Below, piece after piece: positions 60,673 through 64,000 of a stretch of 64,000 nt of DNA. Location of the stretch: NCBI GenBank assembly GCA_022605405.1, contig JABYQQ010000005.1:2294001-2358000 (forward strand), in the 5' to 3' direction. Under the pieces are notes generated by a model that was not told where the DNA came from, did no database searches, and worked only from the letters and a program-made list of their open reading frames with translations. A program made the position numbers and the translations under genes. The stretch's first letter is position 1. Every line of letters starts with the position of its first letter. This DNA is from Earliella scabrosa. Taxonomy: Eukaryota; Basidiomycota; Agaricomycetes; Polyporales; Polyporaceae.

Positions 60673-61622
60673 TCACAGTCCGAAGGCCATCACGAAGCGG
60701 TACAACATCGCTGTAACCGTTACGGTGTCCATGAGTGGCGGGTGCATCTGTTGAAGCGTGATCAGCCATCCATCGATTACGGCCGCCGCGCTGGTGGTGG
60801 CGGCGGGAACGCGTCGAGGATCGGGGCACGCACCACGACGCCTGCGCCGGCGTTGCGCACAAAGTGCAGCTCGCCGTGTACCTCGCCGATGTTGTATCGC
60901 TGAGGCCGTATGGGTCGGAAAAACGCTATCACGTTGTCGTTGTGATCCTGGAGCTGGAAGATGATCGATGGCAGCCACGTTCAGCGTCGCGAGACCTCGG
61001 ACGGGCGCGAGGGCCGCTCCTGCGCGTGGCACGCGGCGGGCGAGGCAGGCACACTCACCACGACGTCATTGAACGAGTTGTTCGCTGGGCGCCATCGATA
61101 CTGGTAGCCGTCTGGGCCGTTGAATATCCTGCCGTTCTGGCCGAGGAAACCGACGAGCCGGGGTGCGGTCAGAGGGCGGCGTCCGCGCGCAGAGCTCGCG
61201 TTCACACACTCACGTAAATGCGGGGATCCGGGCGGACGAGGTCAGCCATGGGGAGCGTGCTCTGTCCGAAGGCGTGTTGGCTATCAGCCCAGATCTGGGC
61301 ACAATCAGATCTCCAGGCCACCGAGTCCTCACCTTGCCGATTATTGCGCGTCCGAGGCCCCCATTTGGCGCCCACTCGAGTTTCGCGACCCGGTCCTCCT
61401 TGTTCGCGCGGATCGCTCGCCAGAGGGTCGTGACGCTCGTGCCCTGGCTGTTCGTGTCCGTCTGCGGGCGGGCAGGTCAGCCCCGGGCGGACGGAGAGTG
61501 CGCGCACGCAGCGCGGGGAGGCTCACCTGGAAGCGGTAGAGGACGCCATAGCTGCCAAACAGCTGGCTCTGGCGGGGGTCCTGGGACGTCCAGGAAAGGA
61601 CTTCGTTCCCGGTGGTGGCCAT
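60673..61622 (-). CDS. DUF6593-type small protein (second of two)
   Basis: A proposed six-exon model of 196 residues: 61622-61527, 61461-61333, 61261-61214, 61136-61059, 60953-60832, 60790-60673. The first five exons join by GT-AG introns in phase: MATTGNEVLSWTSQDPRQSQ, then WRAIRANKEDRVAKLEW, PDGYQYRWRPANNSFNDVV and DNVIAFFRPIRPQR. The C-terminal exon (VIDGWLITLQQMHPP, LMDTVTVTAMLYRFVMAFGL) is in another frame and was included because it matches the ending of the paralogue at 47583-48406. Joining it in frame needs a 41-nt GC-AG intron (60791-60831). Without this the frame ends at a TAA at 60777 after VRAPILDAFPPPP. A sequencing indel is the third possibility. Function of the family is unknown. 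Confidence 0.65.
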
Positions 61623-62950
61623 GATCGTCGTGAGATGTCGTCAGCGGGGCAGTTGCGCAGATAGAAGTGCGGCACGGGAAGGCTGGCGAAGTCGAGTGAG
61701 GAGGGCCGGTAATTGCTGGAGAGCTTTATATGCCTACGCGCAATGCGAAAATTTCAGGTTTTGGTGATGTGTGGATGTTCGATCGGGAACGTGTCGTGGC
61801 GGCAGATAAAGCTGAGTACAAGGATTTCCAACGTGCCTATGGAAGACGGATGCTGCATGATGAGCCCCGGGTCGCTGCACAGTGGAGTGAGGGCCGGACT
61901 TCCAGCTTCGGGCCACGCAGACGTGATCGAGCGACACGAGGATGTTGCAGACGCCATGGCCTCACCCTCGAGCTCCTGCATGCCCATGCCCATCCCTGTG
62001 CCCGCGCATGCCACTCTCGACGCGGCCTCGAGAACCCCCGCCCAGGTCGACGTCGCTGCCACGACCCAGCGAGCGTCAAGCCGGCAAGAGCCCAGCCACG
62101 CCTGCGAGTGCGAGCGTCCGAGTCCTGTGTCCTCCATTGTGTCAACCAGTCAAATCCGCGGATATATCCGCCAGTACACAACAGCGAACCGCACCTGCCT
62201 CGACCCTCGCGCCCACACGAGGTCCGTCAATCTGATCTCGATAAGGCATGTGAGCTGCAACGAGGTGGCTCGTCCCCCACTTTGGTGCGTCAAGGCGTGG
62301 CGAATGCGTGTCCGAGATGCCAAACGAGGCACAAAGGCCCTCCCTGTTCCCCAGCAAGGTTCGTACCGGGTGCAGGAATGGGGTGCAGCCATGACAAAAC
62401 CGACGGCTGACCGAGGGCTCACCCGTCCCCGGCACGCCCTCCAAACCGGCAGGTCGAGGAGCACGCAGCGGAGTGCTCGTCGCCAAATGGCAGGCGCGGC
62501 TGCAAACTACGGCTCATCTCTGGACGGACATGGGATAACATCAGAGCTTAACCTACTTCCGCAAACTCTCCGCAGAGGCCATGAACCTTGCCATTGAATG
62601 TCCTCGCGTGAGTCCACGCGCCACGTCGACGCGATTCCGCCCAATGCACGGCTAACCGGCCGACCTTCTGCGGTCACGCGTCCTGCCACGTCCGATGGCA
62701 GAAGAGCTCGCAGAAGGCAGGCCAAATGCAGAGCGAGAGACGCTACGGCTCTCGGGTAGATTCTCCTTGGCATATCGTCGCAGCGCTCTACGTATGTACA
62801 GACTCCAGGCACATGTGTCAGGACGGGAGGTCCGGGCGAGGGAGCTTCTGGGAAGCAGCATGCGTGCAAGATAATCAATGGGGTCGGTACGGCACGGTTG
62901 AGCAACGGATACGTACGTGCTGAGTTGGAAAGCGACACACCTGCTCAGGC
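61623..62950. other. Intergenic region
   Basis: 1.3 kb between the DUF6593 start and the uL11m stop, both on the minus strand. Long frames here (for example 61713-62597 plus) are Arg/Pro/Ser-biased and overlap each other on both strands, so I do not count them as genes. Confidence 0.5.
61725..61730 (-). promoter_or_regulatory. TATA box of the second DUF6593 gene
   Basis: Minus strand reads GCATATAAAGC, about 100 bp upstream of the ATG at 61622. A canonical TATAAA at normal distance. Confidence 0.55.
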
Positions 62951-63447
62951 TCATGCCACTACCTGGATCCCGATGGTGCGCGCCGTTCCAATGATAGTAC
63001 TCGCGATGGCTTCTAGTCGCAGATGCTTCAGGTGCTCGTCCGTTGCCTTGATTTTGGCGATTTCGTAAACATGTTTCAGGCTGACCGTGCCCACGAAGTC
63101 ATGCCCTGGGCGACCGGTGCCCTTGTCTATACCCGCGGCCTTCTTGAGGAAGTACGCGGTCGGCGGTGTTTTTGTGATGAAGGAGAACGTGCGGTCAGGC
63201 TGGACAGTAATCAAGGTGGGAACGGGAACACCGGGCTCTATGTGCGCAGTGCGAGCGTTGAATTCCTTGCAGAAGTCCATGGACTTGACACCACGGGCAC
63301 CCAACGCAGGACCGACCGGTGGAGAGGGTGCCGCCTTGCCAGCAGGGATAAGCAGACGCTGTGGGACAGCATGAGACTAGGCGGCGGCCGGGGAAGAAGG
63401 GTGCTCACGATTATTTGTGCCTTTGCATTGAGCGCTGCCTTAGACAT
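62951..63447 (-). CDS. Mitochondrial large-subunit ribosomal protein uL11m
   Basis: A two-exon model of 148 residues: 63447-63409 and 63358-62951, phase 0. The L11 signature is complete: [48 protein letters not shown], the basic [12 protein letters not shown], and the C-terminal RNA-binding part ([20 protein letters not shown]). The bacterial-type sequence and short N-terminus identify the mitochondrial protein (yeast Mrpl19), which forms the factor-binding stalk base. It is divergent from the leucyl aminopeptidase gene. Confidence 0.95.
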
Positions 63448-63696
63448 GTCTGGTCGACGAAGAGCAGAGGCTAACCACGGACAGACACCGGTCGGTCGTC
63501 GCAGTCAGAGGACAAGTACAGGCGTCTACGGTGGCCACCGCGCGGTCACGGTCCGCGCTGTCCGGCAACATCCGGGCGCAAACGTCAGCGTCAGCAACGA
63601 CCGTTTCGGGCAGTCTGGCGTGTTGCGTTGCTCGTCCTCGTCTCCTTGTTCACTGTCCACCACGTCCACGGTCCACCACTCCCCCTCTCTCCAGCC
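63448..63696. promoter_or_regulatory. Divergent promoter of uL11m and leucyl aminopeptidase genes
   Basis: Only 249 bp separate the two starts, so both promoters share this stretch. The plus side is C/T- and CCAC-rich just before the ATG at 63697. No TATA box seen. Confidence 0.55.
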
Positions 63697-64000
63697 ATGA
63701 AGTTCTTGTCTCTCCTTGCTCTTGTGTCTGCAGCTGTAGCGACGCCGCTTTCCATCTACGACAATGCACAGTCGCCACTTGGTGACGTCTTGCCCACCGA
63801 ATACCCCGGCTTCGACCTCGATCTCAACGAACCCCGTCTTGTCCAACTCGAGGGCCATGAGGAGCCTGTCATGATGACGGAGCTTGAGAAGGTATGCACG
63901 CCCGCATACGAACCGTCCCCCAATACGCACCTCAAGTTCACATGTCGTCATCTTCTTAGATTCAGGCGAAGGCGCAGGGTATCAGGTTCTTCGATGTGTG
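63697..64000 (+). CDS. Secreted leucyl aminopeptidase, M28 family (5' end only)
   Basis: Two exons are visible: 63697-63891 and 63960 to the window edge, phase 0. The signal peptide is MKFLSLLALVSAAVATP (cleavage expected near residue 16). The propeptide that follows (EPRLVQLEGHEEPVMMTELE, then KIQAKAQGIRFFDV) matches fungal secreted zinc aminopeptidases of the M28E leucine aminopeptidase 1 type. Catalytic residues lie outside the window, so enzymatic function is inferred from the N-terminus only. Confidence 0.75.
   Translation, partial: MKFLSLLALVSAAVATPLSIYDNAQSPLGDVLPTEYPGFDLDLNEPRLVQLEGHEEPVMMTELEKVCTPAYEPSPNTHLKFTCRHLLRFRRRRRVSGSSMC

Noticed and set aside
61713..62597. 294-residue plus-strand frame
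   Set aside because: Overlaps several equally long frames in all phases; composition is Arg/Pro/Ser-biased and no family is recognised.
37303..63447. Idea that the window is a secondary-metabolite or CAZyme cluster because of the transporter, regulators and hydrolases
   Set aside because: No backbone biosynthetic enzyme is present, and housekeeping genes (RPB12, uS14m, uL11m, CLASP) are interleaved throughout.

Overview
The window is nuclear DNA of a filamentous basidiomycete, most likely an Agaricomycete of polypore type. The evidence is a GC-rich sequence, dense genes split by many 45-70 nt GT-AG introns, microexons of 11-14 nt, and families typical of that group: DUF6593 proteins, an OTT_1508-like deaminase, a GH128 glucanase and an S33 secreted peptidase. 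Gene models were rebuilt by hand from open frames, splice sites and phase agreement. Almost every junction listed keeps the reading frame, and the few doubtful ones are flagged.

Layout. 0.6-2.5 kb: a Ser/Pro-rich orphan protein (+). 2.95-7.97 kb: an 11-exon CLASP/Stu1 microtubule regulator (-). 9.7-11.7 kb: an HSF-domain transcription factor (-), with about 4.5 kb of gene-poor, repeat-bearing DNA upstream. 16.2-19.5 kb: an AGC kinase of the Fpk1/Kin82/Nrc-2 type (-). 19.5-37.3 kb: a gene-poor stretch holding only two genes, both on the minus strand and only about 300 bp apart: an OTT_1508-like deaminase (26.3-28.7 kb) and a secreted S33/TAP-like peptidase (29.0-31.3 kb).

37.3-42.0 kb: a 20-exon MFS transporter (+), a small single-TM protein (-) and mitochondrial ribosomal protein uS14m (+). 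42.5-45.3 kb: a bZIP factor with a DUF3425-type C-terminus (-). 47.6-64 kb is compact: a DUF6593 protein (+), the RNA polymerase subunit Rpb12 (-), a Ser-rich orphan (+), a GPATCH11-like protein (-), a two-RRM protein (-), a GH128 endo-beta-1,3-glucanase (+), an AhpD-like protein (+), a second DUF6593 protein (-), mitochondrial uL11m (-), and the 5' end of a secreted M28 leucyl aminopeptidase (+) that runs off the window.

The genes do not form one pathway. Housekeeping functions (transcription, splicing-related RNA binding, mitochondrial translation, microtubules) are interleaved with secreted hydrolases and regulators. The part most likely to hold unfamiliar biology is the deaminase/peptidase pair isolated in about 17 kb of otherwise gene-free DNA. 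Next are the two DUF6593 genes, the long introns that split functional modules of the bZIP factor and the kinase, and a prion-like N-terminal extension on Rpb12. No rRNA, tRNA, CRISPR or intact transposon was recognised.
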